NCBI RefSeq assembly: GCF_000176135.1
Contig: NZ_ACZN01000015.1
Coordinates: forward strand, 248,001 to 312,000
Reading direction: 5' to 3'
Length of the DNA stretch: 64,000 nucleotides
Source of the DNA: Vibrio coralliilyticus ATCC BAA-450
Lineage (GTDB): Bacteria; Pseudomonadota; Gammaproteobacteria; Enterobacterales; Vibrionaceae
Part shown: positions 8,080-19,772 of the stretch, piece after piece
Position numbering within the stretch: the stretch's first letter is position 1
How the letters are laid out: every line of letters begins with the position of its first letter
Translations under genes and position numbers: made by a program
Notes under the pieces: model-generated
Told to the model about the DNA's origin: nothing
Databases searched by the model: none
What the model saw: only the letters and a program-made list of their open reading frames with translations

Positions 8080-9750
8080 TTATACGAATAAGCGGCAATA
8101 CTCATCAATTTGCTTTCGAGATGTATATGGATTGAGAAACACTGCCTTCTCACCCGGCAAGGCTATACAGTGTCCTTGAAAGTCGTAATCTGTATGAGCG
8201 ATAGATTCGACCCAGTTTGTATTCAGCCCTTGCCCTTGCCGCTTAAGAAAATGATTGCGATGAAACAAAGTATTTTGAATCAACTCATCAACTGCGGCAT
8301 CACTGTTCTTAATTGCGAGCTCACGTTCAAAGGCATGGAGAACGGAAGGCGTATGCTTTGGGTATAACCTCAGCGCAACCGCCGGGCCATGGTTACCTGC
8401 ACATACCACCTTACAACCGGGTAACTGGCCCAGCCTCATTCGCAAATAGTTCGCATTCTGTAGGCCATGAGCTAATACTACTTGATAGCCTTCCTTGCCG
8501 AGAAATTGCATCGCTGAATAAGCAGAAAAAACACCTGCGGCCCCTCGCGAGCACTCGATTGTCGATTGCAGGTGGGTCTTTTGTTTGAGTTGAGATTCAA
8601 AGTAAGAGAAGTAGCTCGGTTCCTGCCGGAGAGCTTCAAAATCCTGCTTATCTCGTACCATCAATAAGCTCGAGGTATAAGGTGCGTAGCCCCACTTCTG
8701 AAAGTCGACGGCAAAAGAATCTGCTTCTTTCAGACCAGCCATCATTTTCTTTAAGTAACGCAAACTGGTCAGCGTGGCACTATTGATCGACAAAGGATTC
8801 GCTTGGATATCGTAGTCAAGGAAAAACAACAAACTCCAGCCTACTGCCGCATCCACATGGATATGAGGAGAGCGAACGATTTCATGCTTTCGGCACAAGC
8901 GTTCTGACAGTTGGCGAACTTGCTGAATGTCATCAATCGCAAAGGTATCAGTGGTGCCGCAAGTGAGCATAATCGTCGGCACCACAGTTCCCTGCTTAAA
9001 GCATGTCTCTAGTTGCCGTTCCAAATCATCGAGACAAATTTGGTTATCTCGATTGATACGAACCCGAATGACCTGCCTATCAAGATCAATACCCAGTAAA
9101 GACAGGTTGGTCATATTTGAATAATGACCAGACTCTGAATTGAGCATACAAAATCGGCGACCTGCCACCCCTTCAGACTTGGACTTTGGGAACGTTTTGC
9201 GTAAACCAAACAAGTAGCCATAAAGATTGCAAAACGTGCCGCCTTGCGTAAACAGGCCTCCAGCAGTTTGAGGATCATAACCAGCTAAATGAGCAATCTG
9301 GCGGACTACCATTTTCTCCAGCTCCACGGCCATGCCCGCATATTCGCTATAAACCAAATTGGGATTTTTCATCGTTGCGAGCATCGCTCCATGGATCGCC
9401 GGATCACAGGGTGTTGAAATGACATTCTCAACCGATCTTGGATCCTGCCAGTCTTTACAATGATGGGCCACAAATAACGCTAGTGGATCAAACGCATCAA
9501 TAGGAGCATTCATTCGGTCAGGAATATCTTCACGTTCGCGAAGTGCTTTTTCCAGCTGACGATAATCTTCAGTAGAAAATGGAGAGTTTCTACTTGCAAG
9601 CATGCTCACTTCTGGGGAAGCAAACAGAGGCCATAACCGTTTATCACGACTAAAAAAACGGCGGATCACCTCATTATATTTCTCTACATAACAAGGTGAT
9701 AACGCGTTCGCTTTTAAGCCATCTTTCTCGAGTGTTGCTGCATGATTCAT
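8080..9750 (-). CDS. Group II PLP-dependent decarboxylase (PanP/GAD-like)
   Basis: Predicted amino-acid decarboxylase of 556 residues. Visible group II features: GGTFCNLYGYL (170-180), the PLP-stacking His in ESGHYSN (H209), CGTTDTFAID, the HVDAA motif (H298, D300) that contacts the cofactor nitrogen, and the Schiff-base Lys in DFQKWGYAPY (K352). Length suits the PanP-like aspartate 1-decarboxylase group of Vibrio, which makes beta-alanine for pantothenate, but the substrate cannot be read from motifs alone; glutamate or 2,4-diaminobutyrate remain possible. The start is fixed by AGGAGGTGAT (9753-9762), a full match to the 16S anti-SD. The gene begins 27 bp after the stop of a chemoreceptor gene, so both are probably one transcript. 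Confidence 0.78.
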   Translation of the reverse strand: MNHAATLEKDGLKANALSPCYVEKYNEVIRRFFSRDKRLWPLFASPEVSMLASRNSPFSTEDYRQLEKALREREDIPDRMNAPIDAFDPLALFVAHHCKDWQDPRSVENVISTPCDPAIHGAMLATMKNPNLVYSEYAGMAVELEKMVVRQIAHLAGYDPQTAGGLFTQGGTFCNLYGYLFGLRKTFPKSKSEGVAGRRFCMLNSESGHYSNMTNLSLLGIDLDRQVIRVRINRDNQICLDDLERQLETCFKQGTVVPTIMLTCGTTDTFAIDDIQQVRQLSERLCRKHEIVRSPHIHVDAAVGWSLLFFLDYDIQANPLSINSATLTSLRYLKKMMAGLKEADSFAVDFQKWGYAPYTSSLLMVRDKQDFEALRQEPSYFSYFESQLKQKTHLQSTIECSRGAAGVFSAYSAMQFLGKEGYQVVLAHGLQNANYLRMRLGQLPGCKVVCAGNHGPAVALRLYPKHTPSVLHAFERELAIKNSDAAVDELIQNTLFHRNHFLKRQGQGLNTNWVESIAHTDYDFQGHCIALPGEKAVFLNPYTSRKQIDEYCRLFV

Positions 9751-9752
9751 AC

Positions 9753-9762
9753 ATCACCTCCT
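9753..9762 (-). promoter_or_regulatory. Exceptionally strong Shine-Dalgarno sequence
   Basis: The coding strand reads AGGAGGTGAT, complementary over ten bases to the 16S rRNA tail, with AGGAGG six bases before the decarboxylase ATG. It lies in the 27-bp gap after the chemoreceptor stop codon, so the downstream enzyme should be translated much more strongly than a typical second gene. Confidence 0.8.
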
Positions 9763-9777
9763 GGTGGCTTAAAAGTG

Positions 9778-11673
9778 TCATCGTAATTTAAAGTTGGCGA
9801 CTAACCTTTCTAGTTCATGGTTGGATTCACTCAGCGATTCTGTTGCTGAAACTGTCTGCTGGCCGCTGCTTACTAGCGATTCAACGATCTCTCTAATCGA
9901 AAGCATGTTGCGGCTTAGCTCTTCTGCAACCGTACTTTGCTCTTCGGTTGCAGCCGAGATCTGTGTGCTGACATCATCAATCTCTTTGACTGAAACTGTC
10001 ATCATGCCAAGGCTTTCAGATACCTCTGACGTTTTCTCAGCAGTAGACTGACACTGATCTTTGGTTGCTTCCATAGCGCGAACCACACTCTCGGTACCAT
10101 CAAGTAGCTGACTGAGCATATCGGAGATTTCTGTTGTACTGTTTTGCGTTCTTGCAGCAAGTGCCCTAACCTCATCCGCTACTACGGCAAAGCCTCGGCC
10201 TTGTTCACCAGCACGTGCTGCTTCTATCGCCGCATTAAGCGCCAGCAAGTTAGTTTGCTCCGAGATTTCACCAATTACGGTCAACACTTCGCTAATGCGA
10301 TTCGCATCCTGCTTCATGCTGACAATACGGTTTGCCATATCATCCACTTCCGTCACCAACGCGCTCACCGTTGATACTGCGTTATTCACGATATCCAGTG
10401 ACGATTGTGCCTCTCCACTGGCGGCTTCGGTGATTCGATTGGATTGATGAACATTTTCGGCTACCGTTCGCGCACTTTCACTCATCTCAGTAATTGCTGT
10501 GACGACTTGTTCCGTTTCACTGGAGTGCGTAAGTAACTTGGATTCATTCTCTTTCGCGGTTTGACCTAACTGAACCAGACTAGAAGAGATGCTTTCACTG
10601 GCATTTGAAATTTGTAACATCATCTGCTGAAGGTTTTCTACAAACTGATTAAAACCCTGGCTGATCTGCCCGAGATCATCGTTACTGCTCACTTCAAGGC
10701 GCTGGGTTAAATCACCATTCCCCTGAGACAGATCCAATACAGCAGACTTTAGGCCAAGCAAAGGCTTGTAGGCATAGTGAAGAATGACAAAGATAGCGCC
10801 AAAACTGACAAGGAACAGCAAAAAGCCCGTAATGATTGATTCTTGCTCGGCTTTGTCAACGTGCGCTAACGCTGTGGCTTGGTCGACGAATACCATCAGA
10901 GTCCAGTACATGTTGTCTGTCAGATTTACTCTCTGGAAATAACCATCAAACTGAATACCAAGGTAAGGAAAAGTCAGATGACCATTTTGCTGACTGCTGA
11001 ACATCCGCTCCATCTCAATAAAGTTCGGACTCACTTGAGAAGGTGTCCGACCGATATCATTAGGATCATCACTGGCAAAAAATACTGCGTTCTGATCAGT
11101 CAGCGTTGCCGCCCCACCAGCAAAGCGCATGTTGCTAACCGTACTGATGATTTCACCTAACTGGATATCACCAAGCAATACACCAACAACCTGACCGCCT
11201 TGTTCAACGGGCATGGTCGCACTGACCACTTTTTCTCCAGTAACTTTGTCTTGATAAATATCCGTCAATGCCACTGAGGAAGCTACTTTTGCCGCTTTGT
11301 ACCAATCACGAGTTCTGAAGTCGAATTGATTGCTACTCTCGACAGACATAAAGTTCCGTCCATCTTCATAGGTCATGATGACATTGGAAATCCCTGTGCT
11401 TTTGGCAAGTAGATTGACCAATTTCTGATTATCAGCATCAGACAAGCTAGGGTCGAATTGCTCTGCACCAGTCGCAATTGCATTGATACGAAACTGCATC
11501 AATTGTTCGAGTTCGGTCACATGGAAACTCAGTTTGTTTTGAGTTTCATTTACCAAGGACGTGACCATTTTTTCTTTCATAGATAGGATGTTAAGCGTGC
11601 CAAGAACAATCAATGAGATCGTCACCAGCAAACCCACACCGAGATAGATACGCGTTTTAAAACCTATATTCAT
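9778..11673 (-). CDS. Methyl-accepting chemotaxis protein with periplasmic Cache sensor
   Basis: Transmembrane chemoreceptor of 631 residues that signals to CheA/CheW. TM1 is about residues 9-31, a roughly 250-residue periplasmic double-Cache domain follows ([16 protein letters not shown] and [17 protein letters not shown] are typical), then TM2 (about 280-302), HAMP, and a cytoplasmic coiled coil with the invariant hairpin tip ([21 protein letters not shown]). The C-terminus ends VANFKLR without the CheR/CheB pentapeptide. dCache domains often bind amino acids, but the ligand is unknown; the decarboxylase gene 27 bp downstream hints at an amino acid. GAGGAGG precedes the ATG. Confidence 0.9.
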   Translation of the reverse strand: MNIGFKTRIYLGVGLLVTISLIVLGTLNILSMKEKMVTSLVNETQNKLSFHVTELEQLMQFRINAIATGAEQFDPSLSDADNQKLVNLLAKSTGISNVIMTYEDGRNFMSVESSNQFDFRTRDWYKAAKVASSVALTDIYQDKVTGEKVVSATMPVEQGGQVVGVLLGDIQLGEIISTVSNMRFAGGAATLTDQNAVFFASDDPNDIGRTPSQVSPNFIEMERMFSSQQNGHLTFPYLGIQFDGYFQRVNLTDNMYWTLMVFVDQATALAHVDKAEQESIITGFLLFLVSFGAIFVILHYAYKPLLGLKSAVLDLSQGNGDLTQRLEVSSNDDLGQISQGFNQFVENLQQMMLQISNASESISSSLVQLGQTAKENESKLLTHSSETEQVVTAITEMSESARTVAENVHQSNRITEAASGEAQSSLDIVNNAVSTVSALVTEVDDMANRIVSMKQDANRISEVLTVIGEISEQTNLLALNAAIEAARAGEQGRGFAVVADEVRALAARTQNSTTEISDMLSQLLDGTESVVRAMEATKDQCQSTAEKTSEVSESLGMMTVSVKEIDDVSTQISAATEEQSTVAEELSRNMLSIREIVESLVSSGQQTVSATESLSESNHELERLVANFKLR

Positions 11674-12002
11674 TACGCCTCCTCACTACATGAACGAGCG
11701 ATAAAAAGAACGTAAGGATGAATTCCGGTCTGCATTTTAATTTGTATATTGGTTGCTGAATTATCAGCAAATCGTGAGCTTGTGCCCATCATCAAACCGT
11801 CTATACACCCAGCCAACACAATTACCTTAGCTTGATATCACAAATATATGCAACCATTATTATATAAATTTATTATCTTTAAAAAGGAAGAAGCGACGAG
11901 AAAATCGGGGAAGTCTATATTCTTTTACAATTTAATTCAGTGGCTTAAACAATATAAAAGCTAGATAAGATGGCCCCATATAGAGCCATCAATAATTTGC
12001 TC
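11674..12002. other. 329-bp intergenic region
   Basis: AT-rich gap holding the promoter of the chemoreceptor gene and the 3' end signals of the aminopeptidase gene. A 6-bp inverted repeat GATGGC/GCCATC (11969-11990) with a modest T-rich stretch on the minus strand may be a weak terminator of the aminopeptidase gene. No ORF of note. Confidence 0.5.
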
Positions 12003-13541
<1,539 letters not shown>

Positions 13542-13655
13542 TTATAAAATCACCAAAACTTAGGATATTTATTTACATTTTGAGAATTATTCGATTTACA
13601 TCAGGTCGTAACAATATGTTGTCACTTTTATATCAATACAGAGAATGGTTAATAA

Positions 13656-13671
13656 GGGCACCGAAGTGCCC
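13656..13671 (-). terminator. Hairpin with TTCG tetraloop after the serine protease gene
   Basis: On the minus strand GGGCAC-TTCG-GTGCCC is a perfect 6-bp stem with a stable tetraloop, 16 bp past the stop codon. The following sequence (TTATTAACC) is only moderately T-rich, so termination may be partial and allow read-through into the aminopeptidase gene. Confidence 0.6.
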
Positions 13672-13686
13672 CAGGCTTGACTCAGA

Positions 13687-15129
13687 CTATTTTGCCGTTA
13701 CGGACAAGGTTACGCCTGAAAAATTGCTGTAAGCATTGAGCATGACGTAAAGATCTTCACTCGCATTCACTGCATCACATGACTCCGTATTACCAGAGCG
13801 ATATGGTCTGCAGTCGTAGGCACTCCTAGTTGGTTGAAGTCCTGAACGAACATACAGATCAGCATCGCCCGATCCAGATGCAATAGACACTGTGACGTCA
13901 GAAGCACGTTTATCTGAGCGAAGGACATACATTTTCTGCTCACCTTTCGCTAAAGCAAGACCAGACAACGGCGTATCTAGGCTCAGCTCAGTGATATCAC
14001 TTCCTGGTTGTTCAACCATGCCATCGGGCAGAGTGTTGTTAAAATGGCTCGCCACTTTTGGCCAGATTTTACTGATTTTCACCCCTTGGTTTTCGCAGCC
14101 ACCAAAGTGATGCAGCGCAATCGCTTTGTTACTGCTGGTTTTGAGCACTGGTGAACCAGAAGAGCCACCAATAGTGTCACAGAAGTAACCTGTATCGGTG
14201 TTCACTCCACGGCCATTGGCCGAAGCAACATCAATTTGACACAGTCCGGAACCATTCTGATCGCTTTCAATCGCGAGCTCTTTCGGGTTACCTGAACCGT
14301 GTTGCGGAATATAAATACCGTCACCATAAGTCGGCTCGGAAGCATCCAGACCCAGGTAACCAAACGAGGCGATCTTGGCGAAATCATCAACGGTAAACAG
14401 CGTGTAGTCCAGCTCATAGTCTGTGCTGAGCATTTGATCACCCATCACTTTGACGGTCGTAGACATCGAACCATTACAGGTCGAGCGCTGATAGTTAAAC
14501 CAGACTTCGGTATTTTTCAGTTCCGTTTCACTCTCAACACAGTGGTTGTTGGTAAACATACGGTTATCCGGGCCTACGCGCCATGCGGTACATAAACTAC
14601 GACCGTTAATCAATAACCTCGCGACTGGCGTTGTCCAAGCGACTTTCTCTGGGTGTGAATCTTCCCAACACGCCACATCTTTCCGCTCATTAACCCCACA
14701 GGTGGAAAGTGTCGACATCTCTTGCTCTGCCGTATCTTTACCTGCCATGTAGTAATCGAGCTCAAACTGTCCTTGCTGACCTTTAGCATTCGCTATCAGT
14801 TCAATAACAAGTGCATCGCCTGAGATAGATTGTGCAAACCAATCTAGCTGGCTGTCAGTGTACTCAACCATCTCATCCGTAGTAGCGGATTTAACACGTA
14901 AAACCGCCCCTTTTGGTAGTGAAAGCTGTTTGAAGTGCAACTTAATGAACGCAGCCCCTTCATGCTCCACTATCTGGCTCAAGTGCTGACCTGAAACACC
15001 GGTCAATTCTGCATCTGACATAGTGAATTTCACTTCATCAGCAATGACAGGCAACACTGTATCTGCCATCGCGACTGGAGTGATAAAACATGCAATAGCC
15101 AACCCAACGTTGCATAAATTTGTCTTCAT
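13687..15129 (-). CDS. Secreted trypsin-like serine protease with PPC domain
   Basis: Extracellular S1-fold endopeptidase of 480 residues. Signal peptide about 1-22 (ending AMA), a pro-region to about 140, then a catalytic domain with triad residues H196 (TNNHC), D241 (ELDYTLF) and S324 (GGSSGSPV). Several Cys suggest disulfides. The overall pattern recalls lysyl-endopeptidase-like bacterial proteases, but the cleavage specificity cannot be set by eye. The last 100 residues are a PPC domain (DADLYVRSG, CRPYRSGNTESC, NFSGVTLSV) clearly homologous to that of the neighbouring aminopeptidase. Same strand as the aminopeptidase gene, with a hairpin between. An unusual set of T-rich inverted repeats lies upstream. 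Confidence 0.88.
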   Translation of the reverse strand: MKTNLCNVGLAIACFITPVAMADTVLPVIADEVKFTMSDAELTGVSGQHLSQIVEHEGAAFIKLHFKQLSLPKGAVLRVKSATTDEMVEYTDSQLDWFAQSISGDALVIELIANAKGQQGQFELDYYMAGKDTAEQEMSTLSTCGVNERKDVACWEDSHPEKVAWTTPVARLLINGRSLCTAWRVGPDNRMFTNNHCVESETELKNTEVWFNYQRSTCNGSMSTTVKVMGDQMLSTDYELDYTLFTVDDFAKIASFGYLGLDASEPTYGDGIYIPQHGSGNPKELAIESDQNGSGLCQIDVASANGRGVNTDTGYFCDTIGGSSGSPVLKTSSNKAIALHHFGGCENQGVKISKIWPKVASHFNNTLPDGMVEQPGSDITELSLDTPLSGLALAKGEQKMYVLRSDKRASDVTVSIASGSGDADLYVRSGLQPTRSAYDCRPYRSGNTESCDAVNASEDLYVMLNAYSNFSGVTLSVTAK

Positions 15130-15162
15130 TGTTTTTTCCTTTTTTGTTTATTTGTGTTGTCC

Positions 15163-15219
15163 CAAAAACAAACATATGCGGAAAAAACAAATAAGCAATC
15201 AATTGCATATTTGTTTTTG
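15163..15219. repeat. Inverted repeats upstream of the serine protease gene
   Basis: AAAAACAAATA (15183-15193) and TATTTGTTTTT (15208-15218) are an 11-bp perfect inverted repeat with a 14-nt spacer; a third copy, CAAAAACAAACATATGC (15163-15179), also pairs imperfectly with the right arm. They sit 34-90 bp upstream of the protease ATG, so they are either operators or a 5' leader structure with two alternative stems. Confidence 0.55.
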
Positions 15220-15256
15220 AGTAAAGAAAATTGAACAGGTCGTTTTATTGGGGTGA

Positions 15257-15282
15257 ATAAAAAGGCACTCAAAGAGTGCCTT
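15257..15282 (-). terminator. Intrinsic terminator of the second chemoreceptor gene
   Basis: On the minus strand AAGGCACTC-TTT-GAGTGCCTT followed by TTTAT forms a 9-bp stem with a T tract, 26 bp past the stop codon of the MCP gene. Confidence 0.85.
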
Positions 15283-15307
15283 AATCAAGATATAATTTAT
15301 TGAAATA

Positions 15308-17191
15308 TCAGAGCTTAAATGTCGAAACCTTGGCCATTAATTCGCCAGAAAGTCCCTTCACTGTACCCGCTTCCTGCGAGCTTTCCCGAGCACTATGAAC
15401 TAACTGATCAGCGACATCTTTAATTGAAGTAATATTCTGCGTAATCTCATTCGTTACATGGGTTTGCTCTTCAGCCGCTGTCGCGATTTGTGTCGCCATG
15501 TCACTAATGGTTTGAACGGCAGTATTAATCTCTTCCAATGCCACACTCGCCTTGTCCGCATCTTCCACAGAATGCGTCGCCAGAGCGGAACTATTTTCCA
15601 TCAACTTAACGGCATTACCGGTAGTAACTTGCAGCGTATCGATCGTCGCTTTTATTTCTTCAGTTGAATCATGAGTACGCTGAGACAGCACTCGAACTTC
15701 ATCAGCGACAACCGCGAAGCCTCGTCCTTGTTCACCTGCACGCGCAGCCTCAATCGCTGCATTCAGTGCCAGCAAGTTTGTTTGCTCAGCAATACCCTGA
15801 ATCGTCGCCAGAACGGTTGAAATATCCTGAGAATGGCGGTTTAACTCTCCAACAACATTGCTTGCTTCTTGCAGCTCATTGGCGAGACGGTTAATGGAGT
15901 TTTTGTTCTCCAGAACAACAGCACGTCCATTCTCAGTATTTTTCGCTGAGCCTTGTGCAGAGTGAGCGGTTTGTTCTGCATGGGAAGCAATCTCGGCAGT
16001 TGCGGAAGCCATCTCTGTAACAGCCGTCGCCACCATAGTGATTTCCTGCTGCTGGTGATTGATCTCATCCACATTTCGATTAGCACGTTGATTGCTGACT
16101 TCTGATTGCTGAGACAACTGCTGGGACTGCTCGCGAATATGGGCGATGAGTTGACGCATACTGCCAACAAATGTGTTGAAGTTATTAGCAAGCTGACCCA
16201 CTTCATCATTGCTGTCCACTTCAAGTCTCTGAGTAAGATCACCACTACCGTGCGCTATTTGTTCCAGTGCGTTTGATACATTCTTTAGCGGACGGAACAA
16301 AATGCCACACAACATGTTAAACAAGAAAGTACAGACAATGACCACCAAGATAGTCACTGCAATTTGTCCCCAGACTGCACTGTACAAAGGAGCCACTAAC
16401 GACTCGCGATTAAGCACAGTAACTGTAATCAGTGGCGTTCCTTGAATCGACGCTGCGTAGACGACGCTTAACTCGCCATTAACGTCGGTATAGACATCAC
16501 TGCCCGAGCTCATCGCCTGCTGGATAACACCGAAGTCTAAGCCAAGCTGTTGCACAGGTTGGTTTAGCAGTTTGGTATCTTTATGAGTAAATACATTACC
16601 TTGCTGATTGGCAATAAACATGTAGCCTTCACCTGGAAGAATTACTTTGTCCAACCCTGAGATAATATCGGTAATTTCTACATCTGCACCCAACACAACG
16701 TTTTCGCCACCTAGGCTGACCACGCTACCTAAAGAGACCACATTTGCACCTGTCGCCGCCGCTACCGTTGGGTTGTCCATAAAGACTTTTGACGGGTTCT
16801 TCATCGCATTGATGTACCACCCCCACTTACGCGGGTCATCATTACCAGGCGGTAAGACGACGCCATCAGCGTTCTCCTGAGAGCCGTCGGGGTAAGCAAG
16901 AAATACATTGTCCAAACCTGCTGAATTCTTCACCTGTTTGAGGTTACTGACAATCGAACTCATATTGGCATCAGGCACGATTGACGTCAGCGCCCTTTCT
17001 TTGGATTCGATCCAGTCTGATACGTATTGATTGTAAGATGCCGATGAGCTCTCAAGCCGCTGAGTCACTTCAATATCCAGACGTTGTAAAGACGCTCGAA
17101 AAGAGAGCAGCTCCACCAGCAAACCACCAACGATGATGGCAACACTGGCTGACAACGCCAGTTTGTTCTTTAAAGACAAGTTTTTAAACAT
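15308..17191 (-). CDS. Methyl-accepting chemotaxis protein with Cache sensor
   Basis: Second transmembrane chemoreceptor. The start chosen is the ATG at 17191 ([14 protein letters not shown]) because AAGG precedes it at good spacing and TM1 then lies at about residues 10-30; an upstream ATG would add 11 residues. A periplasmic Cache region follows ([29 protein letters not shown]), then TM2 ([14 protein letters not shown], about 280-305), HAMP ([17 protein letters not shown]) and the signalling hairpin ([18 protein letters not shown]). No CheR pentapeptide at the C-terminus (MAKVSTFKL). It stands divergent to the LPMO gene and next to secreted peptidases, so a role in finding polymer breakdown products is plausible; the ligand is unknown. 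Confidence 0.88.
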   Translation of the reverse strand: MFKNLSLKNKLALSASVAIIVGGLLVELLSFRASLQRLDIEVTQRLESSSASYNQYVSDWIESKERALTSIVPDANMSSIVSNLKQVKNSAGLDNVFLAYPDGSQENADGVVLPPGNDDPRKWGWYINAMKNPSKVFMDNPTVAAATGANVVSLGSVVSLGGENVVLGADVEITDIISGLDKVILPGEGYMFIANQQGNVFTHKDTKLLNQPVQQLGLDFGVIQQAMSSGSDVYTDVNGELSVVYAASIQGTPLITVTVLNRESLVAPLYSAVWGQIAVTILVVIVCTFLFNMLCGILFRPLKNVSNALEQIAHGSGDLTQRLEVDSNDEVGQLANNFNTFVGSMRQLIAHIREQSQQLSQQSEVSNQRANRNVDEINHQQQEITMVATAVTEMASATAEIASHAEQTAHSAQGSAKNTENGRAVVLENKNSINRLANELQEASNVVGELNRHSQDISTVLATIQGIAEQTNLLALNAAIEAARAGEQGRGFAVVADEVRVLSQRTHDSTEEIKATIDTLQVTTGNAVKLMENSSALATHSVEDADKASVALEEINTAVQTISDMATQIATAAEEQTHVTNEITQNITSIKDVADQLVHSARESSQEAGTVKGLSGELMAKVSTFKL

Positions 17192-17628
17192 AGGACAACC
17201 TTGTTTGATCATTTTTATCGTCATGCAGTACTAAGCTGTAGTTGCTCGCCTACACAATTGCAAAGATAACTCACCCGCTTTGTGCGCCCCACTTCAAGAG
17301 CAATTCTTTGTATGGTTATCACGGATTTATTTCACACTTTAAAATAAAACAATCATATGAACTATTTTTATTGCTAAATCTCAACTTAATGCTTAGGTAT
17401 GAATCTGAGTAAATATTGGTAATCAAATTTATTTGAAGTGACTCGAAAGGAAAATCAGCGGCCAACAGCGCATTACTTTTCCATGCGGACAATGTGGCAA
17501 ATTGACATCAAAACGACGACTTATTAATCACTTAAATGAATATTTTATAAAATTCTTGCTAGGTTGAGATCGCTGTCTGCACGTCGTAGGTGCTTTCAGA
17601 TGATCGATAACCATTATAAGGAAAGATT
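17192..17628. other. 437-bp divergent intergenic region (MCP / LPMO)
   Basis: AT-rich region serving leftward MCP and rightward LPMO transcription. A consensus -35 box TTGACA occurs at 17502-17507 in the rightward direction but without a good -10 at 17-bp spacing. No riboswitch-like or terminator structure recognised. Confidence 0.5.
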
Positions 17629-18810
17629 ATGAAATCTTATTTGAATGTCAGTTTTGCTACCCTAGCCGGCCTAACGGCCCTCACATCAGTCAATGTCCAT
17701 GCTCATGGCTGGGTCGAATATCCAAGTGCTCGTCAGAATACTTGCTACCTAGATGGGGGGTTCTGGGACGATCAGATTCCGAATGCTGCTTGTCAGGCAG
17801 CCTTTGATCAGTCCGGTGCCTACCCTTTTGTTCAACGTAATGAAGTGGCAGCTAATGTGGCTAACTATCGAGATATGGCACACGTACATGCCATTGTCCG
17901 AGATGGCACACTGTGTAGCGCTGGTGACAGTGCAAAAGCAGGGCTAGATGTCGCTTCCCCACATTGGCAGAAAACGGCACTGTCGCTAGATGCCAACAAC
18001 CAATTCGAATTGGTATTTAACGCCACCGCTCCGCACAACCCGTCTTATTGGCAGTTTTACTTGAGCAAGCCGGAATACGATAGCAGCCAGCCTTTAACTT
18101 GGTCCGACTTGGATCTGGTGGATACTGCGGGTAACGTCGCAGTCGGTTCGGATAAAAAGTACCGCATCAAAATAACATTGCCCTCTGACAGAACAGGCGA
18201 AGCGGTTCTCTATACCCGCTGGCAACGTGAAGACCCAGCTGGTGAAGGTTTCTATAACTGTAGTGACATTACCTTCAATGGGGATGGCAGCACGCCTACC
18301 GACCCGACGGACCCAACCGACCCGGGCAATAACCTCTCTGTACTTGGTTACTATGTCCCGCAAGGATTTGGGCCAGTGGAATCTGGTGATACCATTCGTT
18401 TCCGTACCTTTGATCAGAACGGCAGCGAACAGCACGATATCTCATTGGCGATCACAGCTAACAATACCAGTGAAGAAATTTGGTCTGCTGAGTTGGCTGG
18501 GCAATTTAACAGCCTGACAGCGGGGGCTTGGTTTATTGGCATCTGGCATGCCGAAATGAACCACTATATGTATGACTCTTCGAATATCCATGCAAATCAA
18601 GTCCATGCTCCAACCGCAAACTTCAGCTATCAATTGTCCTTGGTGAAAGGTGATACGCCACCACCAACGCAACCGGATAATGCGTGGTCTGCCGACAGCA
18701 CTTATGAGCAAGGTGATGTGGTGACTCATAACGGCCGTCCTTGGACAGCACAGTGGTGGACACGTGGTGAAGAGCCGGGCACTACCGGAGACTGGGGTGT
18801 ATGGCGCTAG
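17629..18810 (+). CDS. AA10 lytic polysaccharide monooxygenase (chitin-active) with C-terminal CBM5/12
   Basis: Secreted copper enzyme that oxidatively cleaves crystalline chitin. Signal peptide residues 1-25 (ending NVHA) leave His26 as the mature N-terminus (HGWVEYPSARQ), as the copper His-brace requires; the second brace His is H136 in TAPHNPSYW. The catalytic domain runs to about 220, then a Pro/Thr/Asp linker (three TDP repeats), a middle beta domain of about 110 residues that I do not recognise firmly (position like a GbpA accessory domain), a PPPTQP linker and a CBM5/12-type module (YEQGDVVTHNGRPWTAQWWT) of about 48 residues. SD AAGGAAAG precedes the ATG. Chitin is the expected substrate because of the CBM. 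Confidence 0.92.
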   Translation: MKSYLNVSFATLAGLTALTSVNVHAHGWVEYPSARQNTCYLDGGFWDDQIPNAACQAAFDQSGAYPFVQRNEVAANVANYRDMAHVHAIVRDGTLCSAGDSAKAGLDVASPHWQKTALSLDANNQFELVFNATAPHNPSYWQFYLSKPEYDSSQPLTWSDLDLVDTAGNVAVGSDKKYRIKITLPSDRTGEAVLYTRWQREDPAGEGFYNCSDITFNGDGSTPTDPTDPTDPGNNLSVLGYYVPQGFGPVESGDTIRFRTFDQNGSEQHDISLAITANNTSEEIWSAELAGQFNSLTAGAWFIGIWHAEMNHYMYDSSNIHANQVHAPTANFSYQLSLVKGDTPPPTQPDNAWSADSTYEQGDVVTHNGRPWTAQWWTRGEEPGTTGDWGVWR

Positions 18811-18835
18811 TCTAGACTCTACATCTGCTTGTGCT

Positions 18836-18874
18836 AATCCAAATCCCCATGATTCCTTGGGGGTTTGGATTTTG
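18836..18874 (+). terminator. Intrinsic terminator of the LPMO gene
   Basis: AATCCAAATCCCC (18836-18848) pairs with GGGGGTTTGGATT (18859-18871) around a 10-nt loop, followed by TTT. On the other strand the hairpin lacks a T tract, so it acts mainly rightward. Confidence 0.8.
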
Positions 18875-18992
18875 ATAAATCAGGCTCATAAAAGTCAGCA
18901 TATCCCGTTATCTCAAACGGAAAACTAGAAGTGACACTGAAACGCGACCAAATTAAGGTTCACTTTGTTTAAAAAGCAAAGACATCCCATCT

Positions 18993-19763
18993 CTACTCAT
19001 TACTTTTCTGCTGTGATTTAGCAAACTCAGCCATGGTTTCAACCAAATTAATCGGCATTGGGAAAATAATAGTTGAGGTTTTATCGGTCGAGATTTCCGT
19101 TAGCGTCTGCATATATCGAAGCTGCAACGCATTGGGCGCTTGATTGAGTATCTCTGCCGCTTCTCTGAGTTTATTCGAGGCCTCTAGCTCACCAGTCGCA
19201 TGTATAATCTTCGCTCGCCGATTACGTTCGGCTTCCGCTTGCCGAGCCAGAGCTCGTACCATACTGTCATTGAGGTCTACATGTTTCACCTCAACAGTGG
19301 CGATTTTAATTCCCCAATCATCCGTTTGCTGATCAAGTATCGCCTGTAGATCTTTGTTCAGTTGTTCTCGTTCCGACAGCAGTTCATCCAGCTCATGTTG
19401 ACCCAGCACAGAACGCAACGTTGTTTGGGAGAGCTGGCTAGTTGCATCACTATAACTTTCAATATTATTGATCGCCATTTGCGGATCTATCACCCGGAAA
19501 TAGACCACGGCGTTAACGCGCACAGAGACATTATCCCGTGTGATCAGATCCTGAGTCGGCACATCTAACACCACTGTACGAAGATCAACACGTACCATTT
19601 GTTGTATAAACGGAATCAAGATTATTAGCCCCGGCCCTTTTACTTCTTGAAATCGGCCAAGGAAAAACACCACACCGCGCTCATATTCACGCAGTACTTT
19701 GAACATTTGAGTCGCTACTGCAATCAACAGTAGCGCGATCACTCCACCTGTATACATCCACAT
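18993..19763 (-). CDS. Slipin (SPFH/band 7 membrane protein)
   Basis: Stomatin-like membrane scaffold of 256 residues. One N-terminal membrane segment (about 3-22), then the band-7 domain with [35 protein letters not shown] and VNAVVYFRV, and a helical C-terminal part ([20 protein letters not shown]) that forms oligomers. It begins 9 bp after the nfeD stop codon with its own SD (GGAGG), the standard NfeD-slipin gene pair. Paired NfeD proteases are known in some organisms to cleave the stomatin partner. Role in Vibrio unknown; membrane-domain organisation or stress is the usual suggestion. Confidence 0.9.
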   Translation of the reverse strand: MWMYTGGVIALLLIAVATQMFKVLREYERGVVFFLGRFQEVKGPGLIILIPFIQQMVRVDLRTVVLDVPTQDLITRDNVSVRVNAVVYFRVIDPQMAINNIESYSDATSQLSQTTLRSVLGQHELDELLSEREQLNKDLQAILDQQTDDWGIKIATVEVKHVDLNDSMVRALARQAEAERNRRAKIIHATGELEASNKLREAAEILNQAPNALQLRYMQTLTEISTDKTSTIIFPMPINLVETMAEFAKSQQKSNE

Positions 19764-19772
19764 AAACGCCTC

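Noticed and set aside
17459..17628. c-di-GMP-I riboswitch upstream of the LPMO gene
   Set aside because: Searched by eye for the CACGCACAGGGCAAACC-type core; not present.
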